Notes: generated by a model from the letters alone, not told the origin. 59,204 nt of DNA from Spirochaetales bacterium (GCA_030540405.1 JAUNWH010000010.1:1-59204), one strand, 5' to 3'. Shown: positions 16,779 through 25,364, counted from the first letter of the stretch. Program-made: numbers and translations.

Positions 16779-18917
16779 TTATTTTGCAACCAGAATCAGC
16801 ATAGAGCTGGCAGGAAGCACATAGCGGTCTTGAGAAAGCAAAGTTTCAGCATTTTCCACAGAAAGAAGCGACGTTTCATCTTCAATAGAAGTGTCCGCGA
16901 CTCTGTACCATTTTCGTGAATCCGTAATAGCCGGAATTCTAAGCATTATATCCTGACGGTCTGTGTTGGCGGCAATGAAAAAATCGTTATCGGAAATTTT
17001 TCCTGCCCCGGAATCAAATGTTCCCAAAAGCCTGAATGCAAGAAATCTTGAAATTTTGCTCCAGTCGGGATTGCTTCCGTCGGCGGCATACCACTGAATG
17101 TCCGGCTGCTTTCCTGCCATGCTGCCTTTAAAGAATTCAGTTCGGCGGAAAACAGGATGATTTTTTCTTAGTTCGATTGCTTTTCTTGTAAACGAGACAA
17201 GCGCAGAATTCAAGCCGCAGTTTCCCCAGTCAAACCAGCTGATGTCATTGTCCTGGCAATACGCATTGTTGTTTCCCTGCTGTCCTCTGCGGAATTCGTC
17301 TCCGCCCAAAAGCATTGGTGTTCCCTGCGAAATCAAAAGCGTAAGCATATAGTTGCGCATCTGGCGGTTTCGCATTTTTTCAATTACAGGATTCAATGTA
17401 GGACCTTCGTAGCCATGATTGTAGCTCCAGTTTGAGTCTGAGCCATCGCGGTTGCCTTCTCCGTTCTCATCGTTGTGCTTTCCGTTGTAGCTTACCAAGT
17501 CGTTCATTGTAAAACCGTCATGGCAGCAAACGTAATTTATGCTGTGATACGGAGCGCGTCCAGAAATTGTAAACAAGTCGCTTGAGCCGCTGATTCTTGT
17601 AGCCGCATTTGTAGAAACATATTCATCTCCGCGCCAAAATCTTCTTATGTCATCACGGAAACGGTCGTTCCATTCAGCCCATCTTCCGCCAGGGAAACCT
17701 CCAAGCTGATAAGCACCGCCAGCATCCCAAGGCTCTGCAATTATTTTCGTCTTGCCAAGAACCGGGTCTTCTGCAATTGCATTTGTAAGCGGCGGAAATT
17801 TCAAAAGCTCGCCTTCCTGTCCTCTACTCAAAATTGAAGCAAGGTCAAACCTGAATCCGTCAATGTGATAGTTCAAAACCCAGTAGCGCAAACTGTCAAT
17901 TATAAAATTTCTTACTATAGGATGATTGCAATTAACAGTGTTTCCGCAGCCTGAAAAATTCATGTAGTATTCTTTGTGGCTGCCAACAAGAGTGTAGTAA
18001 ACGCTGTTTTCAAATCCGCGGAAATTCAAAGCGACTCCATGCTCGTTTCCTTCCGCAGTGTGATTGAAAACGACGTCAAGAATAACTTCGATTCCAGCCT
18101 TGTGAAGCTCCCGAACTAAAGCCTTAAATTCATTCACGCAGCCGCCGGGAGTTTTGTCCGCCGCAAAAGAAGCTTTCGGCGAAAAGAAATTTATTGTGCT
18201 GTAGCCCCAGTAATTTTTCATCCGCTCGCCAGTGCGCGGGTTCACATTTGAATTTTCAAATTCATCAAATTCAAAAATAGGAAGAAGCTCAACCGCAGTA
18301 ATTCCCAAATCTTTAAGATAAGGAATTTTTTCAATAAAGCCAGCATAAGTTCCCGGGCAAGAAACTCCGGCATTTTTTCCAGCGGTAAAGCCCTTTAAAT
18401 GAACTTCATAAATTACGCTTTCTGACAAAGGCCTGTTAATCGGCTTGTCTCCCTGCCAGTCAAAGTTTTCATTATCAACAACAACGCATTTTGGAAAAAC
18501 TTTTGCGCACTGATTTTTTCCATGCTCGATGTCATTCTTATCAAGCGGCGCAGAATAGTCAGGCGGAAGATTATAAAAAACAGAAACTGGAGTAATCGCC
18601 TTTGCATAAGGATCAAAAAGCCGTTGATGCACATTGAACCTATGGCCTTTTGAAGGCTCAAACGGTCCGTCTACCCTAAAAAGATAAAGAGAGCCGGGCT
18701 TTATTCCAGGCAAAAACGCATGCCAAATATCGCCGGTTCTATTTTCTGAAGGACTGAATTCAACTTGAGCATAAGGCTCACTGTCCTCGCTGGCAGAATA
18801 AAATTCCAAAAATACCTTTGTGGCATTCCGGCTAAAAACTGAAAAATTAACTCCGTCTTTAGCAACAGAAGCTCCAAGTGGAAGTGGTGTTCCGGGTAGA
18901 GAGTTCAAAATTTCCAT
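16779..18917 (-). CDS. glgX: Glycogen debranching enzyme, GlgX type
   Basis: The protein has 712 residues. An N-terminal CBM48 module (residues about 5-120, PLGASVAKDGVNFSVFSRNA) precedes the GH13 catalytic barrel. The nucleophile Asp is in DGFRFDLAS and the acid/base Glu in IIAEPWDAGG; the HD of YVCCHDGFTMNDLVSYN completes the active site. It hydrolyses alpha-1,6 branches of limit dextrins and works with GlgP. The start codon lacks an SD, and a TATAAT sits only 6 bp upstream. It is 20 bp downstream of the anti-sigma gene, so it may also be read from that operon. Confidence 0.95.
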   Translation of the reverse strand: MEILNSLPGTPLPLGASVAKDGVNFSVFSRNATKVFLEFYSASEDSEPYAQVEFSPSENRTGDIWHAFLPGIKPGSLYLFRVDGPFEPSKGHRFNVHQRLFDPYAKAITPVSVFYNLPPDYSAPLDKNDIEHGKNQCAKVFPKCVVVDNENFDWQGDKPINRPLSESVIYEVHLKGFTAGKNAGVSCPGTYAGFIEKIPYLKDLGITAVELLPIFEFDEFENSNVNPRTGERMKNYWGYSTINFFSPKASFAADKTPGGCVNEFKALVRELHKAGIEVILDVVFNHTAEGNEHGVALNFRGFENSVYYTLVGSHKEYYMNFSGCGNTVNCNHPIVRNFIIDSLRYWVLNYHIDGFRFDLASILSRGQEGELLKFPPLTNAIAEDPVLGKTKIIAEPWDAGGAYQLGGFPGGRWAEWNDRFRDDIRRFWRGDEYVSTNAATRISGSSDLFTISGRAPYHSINYVCCHDGFTMNDLVSYNGKHNDENGEGNRDGSDSNWSYNHGYEGPTLNPVIEKMRNRQMRNYMLTLLISQGTPMLLGGDEFRRGQQGNNNAYCQDNDISWFDWGNCGLNSALVSFTRKAIELRKNHPVFRRTEFFKGSMAGKQPDIQWYAADGSNPDWSKISRFLAFRLLGTFDSGAGKISDNDFFIAANTDRQDIMLRIPAITDSRKWYRVADTSIEDETSLLSVENAETLLSQDRYVLPASSMLILVAK

Positions 18918-18923
18918 GCCAAG

Positions 18924-18952
18924 ATTATATCAGTTTTTCATTGGATTTTCCA
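18924..18952 (-). promoter_or_regulatory. Predicted glgX promoter, leaderless arrangement
   Basis: On the minus strand, TGGAAA (18947-18952), a 17-bp spacer and a perfect TATAAT (18924-18929) end 6 bp before the ATG. The -35 overlaps the last codons of the anti-sigma gene. Confidence 0.6.
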
Positions 18953-19390
18953 CTTTTTAATGAAAAAATCCATATTTGTTCCAACAAAAGCCGCACAATA
19001 CATAATTATGCTAAACGCAAAAAATAGCGATAAAGGAAAAACAAAAAATTCCGCGGAAGCAAAAAACGCAAGCATTTCAAAAAGAACAACACACAAAATC
19101 AAAGCCGCGCCAGCCACAAGCCACTGCCGCATCGAAACACGTTCTTTTTGCAAGTTGTACATTTCATAAGCTGAATCAAGGCGGCGCATTATTTCAACAA
19201 CATTCTTTGAGTCGCATGAAATTTTTTTCATGTTTTCCTTGGAACATTTTTTTTCAAGCAGTGAAAATTTTCTTACAAAGTTTCTGCATTTTTTGCAAAA
19301 CAAAAGATGTACAGTAAGACTTGCAGGCAGCCGCTCGTTTTTGTCTAAGGCGAAAAATTCATCCATATAAAAATCGCAGTTCTTTTTCAT
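18938..19390 (-). CDS. Putative membrane-bound zinc-finger anti-sigma factor
   Basis: The product has 150 residues. The HLLFCKKC motif (residues about 28-35, H-x3-C-x2-C) is the zinc-finger anti-sigma signature; an upstream Cys/Asp-containing segment completes the domain. Two membrane helices follow (residues about 90-112 and 118-140). Its ATG overlaps the sigma-factor stop as ATGA, which indicates translational coupling. By family knowledge it would hold the upstream ECF sigma at the membrane; the inducing signal is unknown. Confidence 0.75.
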   Translation of the reverse strand: MKKNCDFYMDEFFALDKNERLPASLTVHLLFCKKCRNFVRKFSLLEKKCSKENMKKISCDSKNVVEIMRRLDSAYEMYNLQKERVSMRQWLVAGAALILCVVLFEMLAFFASAEFFVFPLSLFFAFSIIMYCAAFVGTNMDFFIKKWKIQ

Positions 19391-19962
19391 TTATAATCCT
19401 CCAGCTTTTTTCCAAGAATTTTTTTTGCGCGGAAAATATGCGACTTAATTGTGTTTACAGGAATTCCTGTGGCTTTTGAAATTTCCTCATGGCTCATTCC
19501 GTTGAAAAAATAAAGCCTCACACATTCAGCATAACGTTCAGGCAAAATTTCAAGAGAGCCTTTTACGGCTTCCACAGTCGCAGAATAAATCAGCTCTTCC
19601 TCAGGCGTTTTTATTTTTCCCGGAATCAAATTTTCATCAGAAAGAGTTTCCGCATCGCGGCTTCTTTCCTTCTGATTCATCGCAGTTGTAAAGGCAATTC
19701 TTGTAAGCCAAGTTGAAAAAAGACTTTCGCCTTTAAAGCTTGAAAGTTTTTCATAAGCCTTCAAAAAAACATTCTGCGCAAAATCTTCAGAGTCAGCCTG
19801 ATTATGAAAAAACCGCATTCCAATTGCAAAAATACGTTTATAGTAAAAACCCGTCAGCTTGGAAAACGCGCGGGAAGAACCGTTCAAGGTTTCCTGCACA
19901 TAGTAAAAATCACGTTTTCTAATAACAAGATTTTCCAGAGACGAAGAAATTGTTTTTTTCAT
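19387..19962 (-). CDS. ECF-type RNA polymerase sigma factor
   Basis: The protein has 191 residues. The sigma-2 region spans about 35-100 (DSEDFAQNVFLKAYEKLSSFKGESLFSTWLTRIA), and the sigma-4 region spans about 130-185 (LPERYAECVRLYFFNGMSHEEISKATGIPVNTIKSHI). It lacks region 3, as expected for group 4 (ECF) factors. It overlaps the anti-sigma gene by 4 bp and starts 23 bp after a small membrane-protein gene, so the three look like one transcript. No SD is evident at the ATG. Confidence 0.93.
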   Translation of the reverse strand: MKKTISSSLENLVIRKRDFYYVQETLNGSSRAFSKLTGFYYKRIFAIGMRFFHNQADSEDFAQNVFLKAYEKLSSFKGESLFSTWLTRIAFTTAMNQKERSRDAETLSDENLIPGKIKTPEEELIYSATVEAVKGSLEILPERYAECVRLYFFNGMSHEEISKATGIPVNTIKSHIFRAKKILGKKLEDYK

Positions 19963-19985
19963 AGATAAAAACTAAAACTGAAAAA

Positions 19986-20312
19986 TTACTTTGAAATCCT
20001 GTGGAAAAGCAAAAGCATTAAACCGACTGCAAGCGGAATAAGTCCGCCTAAAAGCCCCCAGGAAAGATGCTTTAAAAGCACAAACATCAATGAAAGAACA
20101 ATTCCCACGCCAACAAGACAAAGTCCCAAAAGCAAAGAAAAATTCCGCAAGTCGATTCTCGGCGGATTGTACGAGTCTTTCTGAATCAACATTACATTTT
20201 CGTGGTGCTTCCATAGCAAGGCGAAAAAAATAATTGATGCCGCAAAACAAATTCCAACAATCGGAATAATCGAAACAATAACCTGTGCAGCAGGCGAAAC
20301 AATCTGGTTCAT
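19986..20312 (-). CDS. Small membrane protein upstream of an ECF sigma factor
   Basis: The protein has 108 residues and three predicted membrane segments (about 7-32, 57-78 and 82-102). A basic, polar stretch around KHHENVMLIQKDSYNPPRID links the first and second. It resembles small DUF6249-like proteins often seen next to ECF sigma genes, but this is from memory only. AGAGG precedes the ATG. It may sense or modulate the sigma/anti-sigma pair downstream. Confidence 0.65.
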   Translation of the reverse strand: MNQIVSPAAQVIVSIIPIVGICFAASIIFFALLWKHHENVMLIQKDSYNPPRIDLRNFSLLLGLCLVGVGIVLSLMFVLLKHLSWGLLGGLIPLAVGLMLLLFHRISK

Positions 20313-20365
20313 ATATTCTGTAACCTCTTAAAATATAAGACACGGTTTTATAAAAAAAGTTGCAA

Positions 20366-20398
20366 GAAAAAAGGCATGATGCAAAACACACCATGCCT
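20366..20398 (-). terminator. Intrinsic terminator after the Na+/amino-acid symporter
   Basis: On the minus strand, AGGCATG and CATGCCT pair across 20372-20398 and are followed by TTTTTTC. Confidence 0.8.
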
Positions 20399-20422
20399 CT
20401 AAAAATGAAATTTAATACAGCA

Positions 20423-21844
20423 TTAAAGCATTGGCTTTCTGTCGAAATATGCCTTTGTCTCCTTTGCCACAATGCCGCTGAGAACAATCAGCGAGATGCA
20501 GTTCGGAATTGCCATGAGCGCGTTCGTGATGTCGGCGATTGTCCAGACCGCAGAAATCGTCATGTAAGGTCCGATTGCAACCGCAAGAATGTAGAGCCAT
20601 CTGTAGACTTTTACGACCGTCATGTTTCCGTTTGAAAGGTACTCAAGACATTTCTCAGAATAGTAGTCCCAGCCGAGGATTGTCGTGAACGCGAAGAACA
20701 CAAGGCAGAGCATGAGCAGGAACTGAACCGAATGCTGGTCGCCGCCGAGAACTTTTGAGAACGCGGCCGAAGTGAGAGCCGCTCCTGAAAGTCCGCTGTT
20801 CCATACATCGCCGCCTGCGATTACGATTGAAAGTCCTGTCATCGTGCAGATAACCAGAGTGTCGATGATAGTTCCGGTCATGTTCACCATTCCCTGCTCG
20901 ACAGGCTCGTTTGTCTGAACCGCTGAAGCCGCAATCGGAGCTGAACCAAGGCCGGCTTCGTTGGAGAAGATTCCGCGCGCAATTCCCTTCTGCATTGCCA
21001 TTCTTATTATTGTTCCGGCAGTCGCGCCTGCAAGTGCCTGCATTCCTGTGTCAGCACCGAATGCGCCTCTGAAGATGAGCGCGAAAGCTCCAGGAATTTT
21101 TGTCGCATTCATGATAAGAACTGAAAGTCCGAGGAACACGTAGATTATAGCCATGGCAGGAACAACTTTTTCGGCGACCTTTGCGATTCTCTTCAAACCG
21201 CCGATTACAACGAGAGCCGTCGCAATGGTAATTACCGCGCCACCAATTACAGTCGCCCAGGAATATGAATTCCCGCCGAGCGAGAAAGCGACCGCAGCCT
21301 TGTTAGGATCAAAAGCGTTCTGAACCGCGCCGCAGATTCCGTTCACCTGAGTGAAAGTTCCGATTCCGAAAAGTCCTACGAGCGTTCCGAAAATCGCGAA
21401 AAGAACCGCAAGCCATTTCCAGTTCTTGCCCATTCCCTTCTCAATCACATAGAAAGGTCCGCCAAGAACGTGTCCGTCCTCCTTGACCTCGCGGTACTTG
21501 ATTGAAAGCATACATTCCGCGTACTTTGTGGCAGTTCCAAGAATCGCCATGAACCACATCCAGAAAAGAGCTCCCGGACCGCCTGCAAGAATAGCGGTTG
21601 CTACTCCGACAATGTTTCCGGTTCCGATTGTTGCGGAAAGAGCCGTGCAGAGCGCGCTGAATCCCGAAAGCTCGCCGTGGCCTTCGTTCTCCTTGAAGAT
21701 GCTCTTGAACGCGCGGCCGAATTTCGTGAACTGGATTCCGCGGGTACGGATTGTCAGCAGGAGACCTGTGACAAAAATCAGGATGATGGTGGGAAGTCCC
21801 CATACGACATCATCAATTTTGTTGAGGATTGCTTCAAAAGACAT
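20423..21844 (-). CDS. AGCS-family sodium:alanine/glycine symporter
   Basis: The protein has 473 residues with about eleven membrane segments. GTGNIVGVATAI near residue 75 and the FSNEAGLGSAPIAASA motif near residue 300 are signatures of the alanine/glycine:cation symporter family. GAGGA is the SD. The leader contains a glycine riboswitch and terminator, which supports glycine as a substrate or signal. Third positions are noticeably richer in G and C than in neighbouring genes, as in ilvC; high expression or acquisition could explain that. Confidence 0.93.
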   Translation of the reverse strand: MSFEAILNKIDDVVWGLPTIILIFVTGLLLTIRTRGIQFTKFGRAFKSIFKENEGHGELSGFSALCTALSATIGTGNIVGVATAILAGGPGALFWMWFMAILGTATKYAECMLSIKYREVKEDGHVLGGPFYVIEKGMGKNWKWLAVLFAIFGTLVGLFGIGTFTQVNGICGAVQNAFDPNKAAVAFSLGGNSYSWATVIGGAVITIATALVVIGGLKRIAKVAEKVVPAMAIIYVFLGLSVLIMNATKIPGAFALIFRGAFGADTGMQALAGATAGTIIRMAMQKGIARGIFSNEAGLGSAPIAASAVQTNEPVEQGMVNMTGTIIDTLVICTMTGLSIVIAGGDVWNSGLSGAALTSAAFSKVLGGDQHSVQFLLMLCLVFFAFTTILGWDYYSEKCLEYLSNGNMTVVKVYRWLYILAVAIGPYMTISAVWTIADITNALMAIPNCISLIVLSGIVAKETKAYFDRKPML

Positions 21845-21860
21845 TTTAGTGTCCTCGCAA

Positions 21861-21902
21861 GAAAAAAAATAAGAGCCGTCCAGTTTTACCTGAACAGGCT
21901 CT
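21861..21902 (-). terminator. Riboswitch expression-platform terminator
   Basis: On the minus strand, AGAGCC and GGCTCT close an 11-12-bp stem with one bulge (21872-21902), followed by TATTTTTTTT. It sits between the glycine aptamer and the symporter start codon. Confidence 0.85.
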
Positions 21903-22020
21903 CCAAAGAGTGATGAACGGACATTTTTTATGCTCTGTCCACTTTGCCTGAGATGTCGGCTTGAATAGCCTTAACCCTTCGGCGCTCCACAAGGATTTAT
22001 GGAGACTCTCCAGAGAATCA
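21903..22020 (-). promoter_or_regulatory. Glycine riboswitch
   Basis: On the minus strand the aptamer shows the conserved blocks CTCTGGAGAG, GCGCCGAAGGG, CTCAGGCAAAG and GGACAGAG in order. A partial second copy, CTCTTTGGAGAG then TCAGGTAAAACTGGACGG, merges with the terminator stem. This is one full aptamer plus a truncated 'ghost' aptamer, a singlet arrangement known for glycine riboswitches. It controls the AGCS symporter. Confidence 0.92.
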
Positions 22021-22093
22021 AAAAATCAACAACGCTGTTTTCTTGACAATTCAAGCTATCATTTTTTTTTAATTTAATCAACAGAATTTTTTT

Positions 22094-22252
22094 CTATTTG
22101 CAATGGCATTTTTTGCAAGCAGCGGCTCCTGGGCATCCTATGCAGATGCGGTTTCCGCTTAAACGGGCATTTCTTTTCTGCTTTACAATATAAACAATGA
22201 CAGCGACAAGCCATACCGCAAGCACAAGAATTCCTATAATGTTTCCAATCAT
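22094..22252 (-). CDS. FeoB-associated Cys-rich membrane protein
   Basis: This 52-residue protein begins MIGNIIGILVLAVWLVAVIV, one membrane helix, followed by a basic patch. It ends with CIGCPGAAACKKCHCK, five cysteines in a short tail. This is the architecture of the FeoB-associated Cys-rich family. The cysteines probably bind iron or a cluster near the FeoB channel; the function is unproven. It lies downstream of feoB, beyond a predicted terminator, so its expression may need read-through or its own promoter. Confidence 0.85.
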   Translation of the reverse strand: MIGNIIGILVLAVWLVAVIVYIVKQKRNARLSGNRICIGCPGAAACKKCHCK

Positions 22253-22283
22253 AATAAGCCTCTGAAAAAAATAAATAAACTTT

Positions 22284-22329
22284 ATAAAAAAACAGGGCTT
22301 TCCAAGAAAAAATTCCTAGAAAGCCTTAT
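22284..22329 (-). terminator. Intrinsic terminator between the feoB operon and the Cys-rich gene
   Basis: On the minus strand, AAGGCTTTC and GAAAGCC form the stem, followed by CTGTTTTTTT. It separates the 42-residue gene from the Cys-rich gene. Confidence 0.75.
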
Positions 22330-22358
22330 TCAGTTCAAGAACAAAACTTTCTCAAGCT

Positions 22359-22487
22359 TCATCCTTTTTTTTGTTTATGCTTTTTTATTTTTTCTATGAT
22401 TGTGATTACCGCGACACACAGAACATAAAGAACTGCAAGCACGGCAATCATTATCCCCATAGAAAATTTGCCTATGGAACCGCCCAT
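22359..22487 (-). CDS. 42-residue membrane protein downstream of feoB
   Basis: The translated sequence has a short N-terminus, one membrane helix (GIMIAVLAVLYVLCVAVITI) and a Lys-rich tail. It starts 5 bp after the feoB stop without a clear SD, which suggests translational coupling. I know no family for it; position and topology suggest an accessory to FeoB such as a stabilising subunit. It could be spurious, but the tight spacing and clean transmembrane pattern support it. Confidence 0.55.
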   Translation of the reverse strand: MGGSIGKFSMGIMIAVLAVLYVLCVAVITIIEKIKKHKQKKG

Positions 22488-22492
22488 ATTTT

Positions 22493-24760
22493 TTATGACG
22501 CGCTCTTTGAATCAAAGTACTGTCCCTTGTAAGGATCTTTTCTGAACAAAGCGAAAATAATTCCTGCAAGGAAAACAAAGGCAAATACAGTTCCTACACC
22601 AAAGTGCCCATGAACAAAAAGCATTCCAAGCTGATAAACAATCAATGTCAAGACGTAAGCAAAAACATTCTGGAACAAGATTGCAAACCAGAACCATTTG
22701 CAGCTCTTAAGCTCGTTTGCCATTGTAGCAATTGCAGCAAGACAAGGAGAATCAAGCAAGTTGAACATAAGGAATGCAAAGGCTGCCAACGCTGTAGCAA
22801 ACCATCCGCTGATAGCCTCAGCAACAACTGCGTCATCTTCAACATTTTCTTCATCAACATTTGCAAGAACGCCCATTGTAGAAACAATCGCTTCTTTTGC
22901 GCTGAATCCAGACAAGCTAGCCGCCGCGCTCTGCCAGCCGCCAACTTTTTCGCCAAATCCGAGAGGCTTGAATACGTAACGGATAACATTTCCAACGTCA
23001 GCAAGCAAAGATTCGTCTGCGTCAACAAGTCCGAATCCGCCTTCAACTGCCTCTTCAACAACTTCGCCATTTTCTACAACTTCATCTTTTGGAGAAGCGA
23101 ATCCGTAAGAAGAAAGGAACCAGATTACAAGACAAGCAACGAAAAGAATTGTTCCGGCTTTTACAATGAATCCTCTAAGGCGTTCCCAAGTGTGCATGAG
23201 AACTGTCTTAAGCTGCGGAAGGTGATACTGCGGAAGCTCCATAACGAAAGGCGCGGCTTTTCCGTGGAAAGGCTTTGTTTTCTTGAGCATAATTGCTGCC
23301 ATTACAACAGCTCCGATTCCGATTACATACATCAAAAGTGTAAGAGAACCGCCGTCCCATCCAGTGAGTTTTGCACCGATAACACCAGCGATAAGCGCAA
23401 TTACAGGAAGCTTTGCTCCACAAGGAACCCAAGTAGTAGTAAAGATTGTAAGACGTCTGTCGTTGTCATTTTCGATTGTGCGGCTTGCCATAATTCCAGG
23501 AACACCACAGCCAGAACCTACAAGAAGCGGAATGAATGATTTTCCAGAAAGTCCGAACTTGCGGAAAATGCGGTCCATAACAAACGCGATACGAACCATG
23601 TATCCGCAGTCTTCAATCAAAGAAAGAAGAAGGAACAATACAGCCATCTGAGGAACGAATCCAAGAACCGCTCCAACACCGCCAATAACACCGTTGACAA
23701 TGCAGTCAATAAGAACTTCATTTGCACCGGCATTTGTAAGAGCTTCTTCCACGGAAGCTGAAATTCCCGGAATAGCAAGTCCTTCAATTCCAAGGAAGTT
23801 CCAGCCGTCTCCAAAGAGTCCGTCATTTGCCCAGTCAGTCAAAACAGTTCCAAGAGAAGAAACTGCAATGTAATAAACAACCCACATTACTGCGAGGAAA
23901 ATTGGAATTCCAAGCCAGCGGTTTGTAACAATGCGGTCGATTTTGTCTGAGCGGGTCATTTTCTGTCCAGACTTTCTTACGCAGCGGCTTACGATTCCTT
24001 GAATGTAAACGTAGCGTTCATTTGTTATGATTGACTCAACGTCATCATCTTTTGCTTTTTCCAATGCCTTTGAAATTTCTTCAGCTTTTGCAGAATCCGC
24101 AGAAGAAAGAGCAAGCTGTCCAAGCACAACAGAATCGCGTTCAAGAAGCTTTATTGCGTACCATCTTTTCAATTCTGATTTTACAGTTGAAGGAACAAGA
24201 GCTTCCATCTTTGAAATATATTCTTCAACATCTTTTGAGAAAACAGCAGTCGGAATAAAAGCTTTTCCAGATTCAGCAGCTTTCTTTGCAGCGGCGGCGG
24301 CTTCTTTTACACCAGTTCCTTTGAGCGCGCTTGTTTCAATTACAGTGCATCCAAGTTCAGCCTGAAGTTTTTCTGTATCAACAGAATCACCTGATTTTTT
24401 AAGAACATCAATCATGTTCAAGGCAATTACTGTAGGCTTTCCAAGCTCAAGAAGCTGAGTTGTAAGATAAAGGTTTCTTTCAATATTTGTAGCATCAACC
24501 AAGTCAAGGATTGCGTCCGGATTGTCTTTGATAAGATAATCGCGGGAAACAACTTCCTCTGAAGTGTAAGGTGAAAGTGAATAAATTCCAGGCAAGTCTG
24601 TTACAACAACATCCTTCATGCCTTTCATTTTTCCTTCTTTCTTTTCAACAGTAACTCCAGGCCAGTTTCCTACGTACTGGTTTGAGCCTGTAAGGTTGTT
24701 AAACATTGTGGTTTTTCCGCAGTTTGGATTTCCTGCAAGAGCAATTCTGATTTCTGACAT
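22493..24760 (-). CDS. feoB: Ferrous iron transporter B
   Basis: FeoB (755 residues) imports Fe(II) across the inner membrane. The N-terminal G domain has G1 GNPNCGKTT, G3 DLPGIYSL and G4 NMID; a helical GDI-like domain follows to about residue 270. The membrane part contains the Gate motifs (PLLVGSGCGVPGIMASR near residue 400). A second core region follows near LFVACLVIWFLSS, then a linker rich in Glu/Val, then the C-terminal helices. GAGGTAG provides the SD. It lies 1 bp after feoA. Confidence 0.97.
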   Translation of the reverse strand: MSEIRIALAGNPNCGKTTMFNNLTGSNQYVGNWPGVTVEKKEGKMKGMKDVVVTDLPGIYSLSPYTSEEVVSRDYLIKDNPDAILDLVDATNIERNLYLTTQLLELGKPTVIALNMIDVLKKSGDSVDTEKLQAELGCTVIETSALKGTGVKEAAAAAKKAAESGKAFIPTAVFSKDVEEYISKMEALVPSTVKSELKRWYAIKLLERDSVVLGQLALSSADSAKAEEISKALEKAKDDDVESIITNERYVYIQGIVSRCVRKSGQKMTRSDKIDRIVTNRWLGIPIFLAVMWVVYYIAVSSLGTVLTDWANDGLFGDGWNFLGIEGLAIPGISASVEEALTNAGANEVLIDCIVNGVIGGVGAVLGFVPQMAVLFLLLSLIEDCGYMVRIAFVMDRIFRKFGLSGKSFIPLLVGSGCGVPGIMASRTIENDNDRRLTIFTTTWVPCGAKLPVIALIAGVIGAKLTGWDGGSLTLLMYVIGIGAVVMAAIMLKKTKPFHGKAAPFVMELPQYHLPQLKTVLMHTWERLRGFIVKAGTILFVACLVIWFLSSYGFASPKDEVVENGEVVEEAVEGGFGLVDADESLLADVGNVIRYVFKPLGFGEKVGGWQSAAASLSGFSAKEAIVSTMGVLANVDEENVEDDAVVAEAISGWFATALAAFAFLMFNLLDSPCLAAIATMANELKSCKWFWFAILFQNVFAYVLTLIVYQLGMLFVHGHFGVGTVFAFVFLAGIIFALFRKDPYKGQYFDSKSAS

Positions 24761-24761
24761 T

Positions 24762-24983
24762 TTATTCTACCTCAATATTTTCAGCGTCATCTTTGCGAAC
24801 GCTAAGCTCGTAGCCACGAATTGTAACTTCAACAGGATCGCCAAGAGGTGCGACTTTGCGGACATAAACTTCGCATCCGTTTGTAAATCCCATGTCCATA
24901 AGACGTCTTTTTAAAGCGCCTTCACCGTTCAACTTTTTTACCTTTACAGTTGAACCTACTTGTGCTTCACGCAATGTACCCAT
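24762..24983 (-). CDS. feoA: FeoA domain protein (copy adjacent to feoB)
   Basis: The protein has 73 residues. It is an SH3-like FeoA domain: KVKKLNGEGALKRRLMDMGF then GCEVYVRKVAPLGDPVEVTIRGYELSVRK, which covers the whole protein. It is thought to act on FeoB in the cytoplasm. It lies between the second feoA and feoB on one transcript. Confidence 0.93.
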   Translation of the reverse strand: MGTLREAQVGSTVKVKKLNGEGALKRRLMDMGFTNGCEVYVRKVAPLGDPVEVTIRGYELSVRKDDAENIEVE

Positions 24984-25046
24984 TTATTTTTACTCCTATA
25001 AAAAGCCAATGAGAAAGTTTCAGTTTTTGATTTTAGTTTTAGAAAA

Positions 25047-25256
25047 TCAGACAATAATCTTGGAAGCCATGCTGCTGTCCAATGCGACACGGGCTTCCTT
25101 GACTTTTACAATCAAGCCAGTCTTTACTTTCTGAACAATCGTAACTAAAGAACCAACATTGAATCCAAGTTCATTCAAGTGCTGTCTTACCTGCGGATTT
25201 CCATTCACACCAGAAATTTTTACCTCATCTCCAGGATTTGCAAACAATAATGGCAT
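25047..25256 (-). CDS. feoA: FeoA domain protein (first gene of the feo operon)
   Basis: The product has 69 residues. MPLLFANPGDEVKISGVNGN then VRQHLNELGFNVGSLVTIV and GLIVKVKEARVALDSSMASKI fit the FeoA SH3-like fold. ATG 25256 is preceded by AGGAGG, a full-consensus SD. Two tandem feoA genes precede feoB, and the two proteins are divergent in sequence, so they are unlikely to be redundant. Confidence 0.9.
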   Translation of the reverse strand: MPLLFANPGDEVKISGVNGNPQVRQHLNELGFNVGSLVTIVQKVKTGLIVKVKEARVALDSSMASKIIV

Positions 25257-25332
25257 AAAAACCTCCTGGCAAGTTAACAAAGAGCAACAATGATTACCTA
25301 AAACAAATAAAAATTAACCTGCCCTAATCTTC

Positions 25333-25364
25333 GTTATCTTACACTAACTAAAATGATATGTCAA
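25333..25364 (-). promoter_or_regulatory. feo operon promoter with overlapping inverted repeat
   Basis: On the minus strand, a perfect TTGACA (25359-25364), a 17-bp spacer and TAAGAT (25336-25341) form the best promoter in the window. GTTA-N8-TAAC (25333-25348) overlaps the -10 and is a candidate operator for an iron-responsive repressor; it does not match the classical Fur box. Confidence 0.7.

Noticed and set aside
19972..20487. Minus-strand 171-codon frame overlapping the small membrane protein
   Set aside because: It overlaps the better-supported 108-codon membrane protein with its AGAGG SD and runs into the symporter gene; the translation is Cys/Phe-rich and shadow-like.
20423..21844. 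Recent horizontal transfer of the symporter gene
   Set aside because: G/C-richer third positions are also seen in native-looking ilvC, so high expression explains it equally well.
22604..23539. Long plus-strand open frame of 311 codons inside feoB
   Set aside because: It is antisense to a confidently identified feoB, with a low-complexity, Cys/Asn/Lys-rich translation typical of shadow frames.
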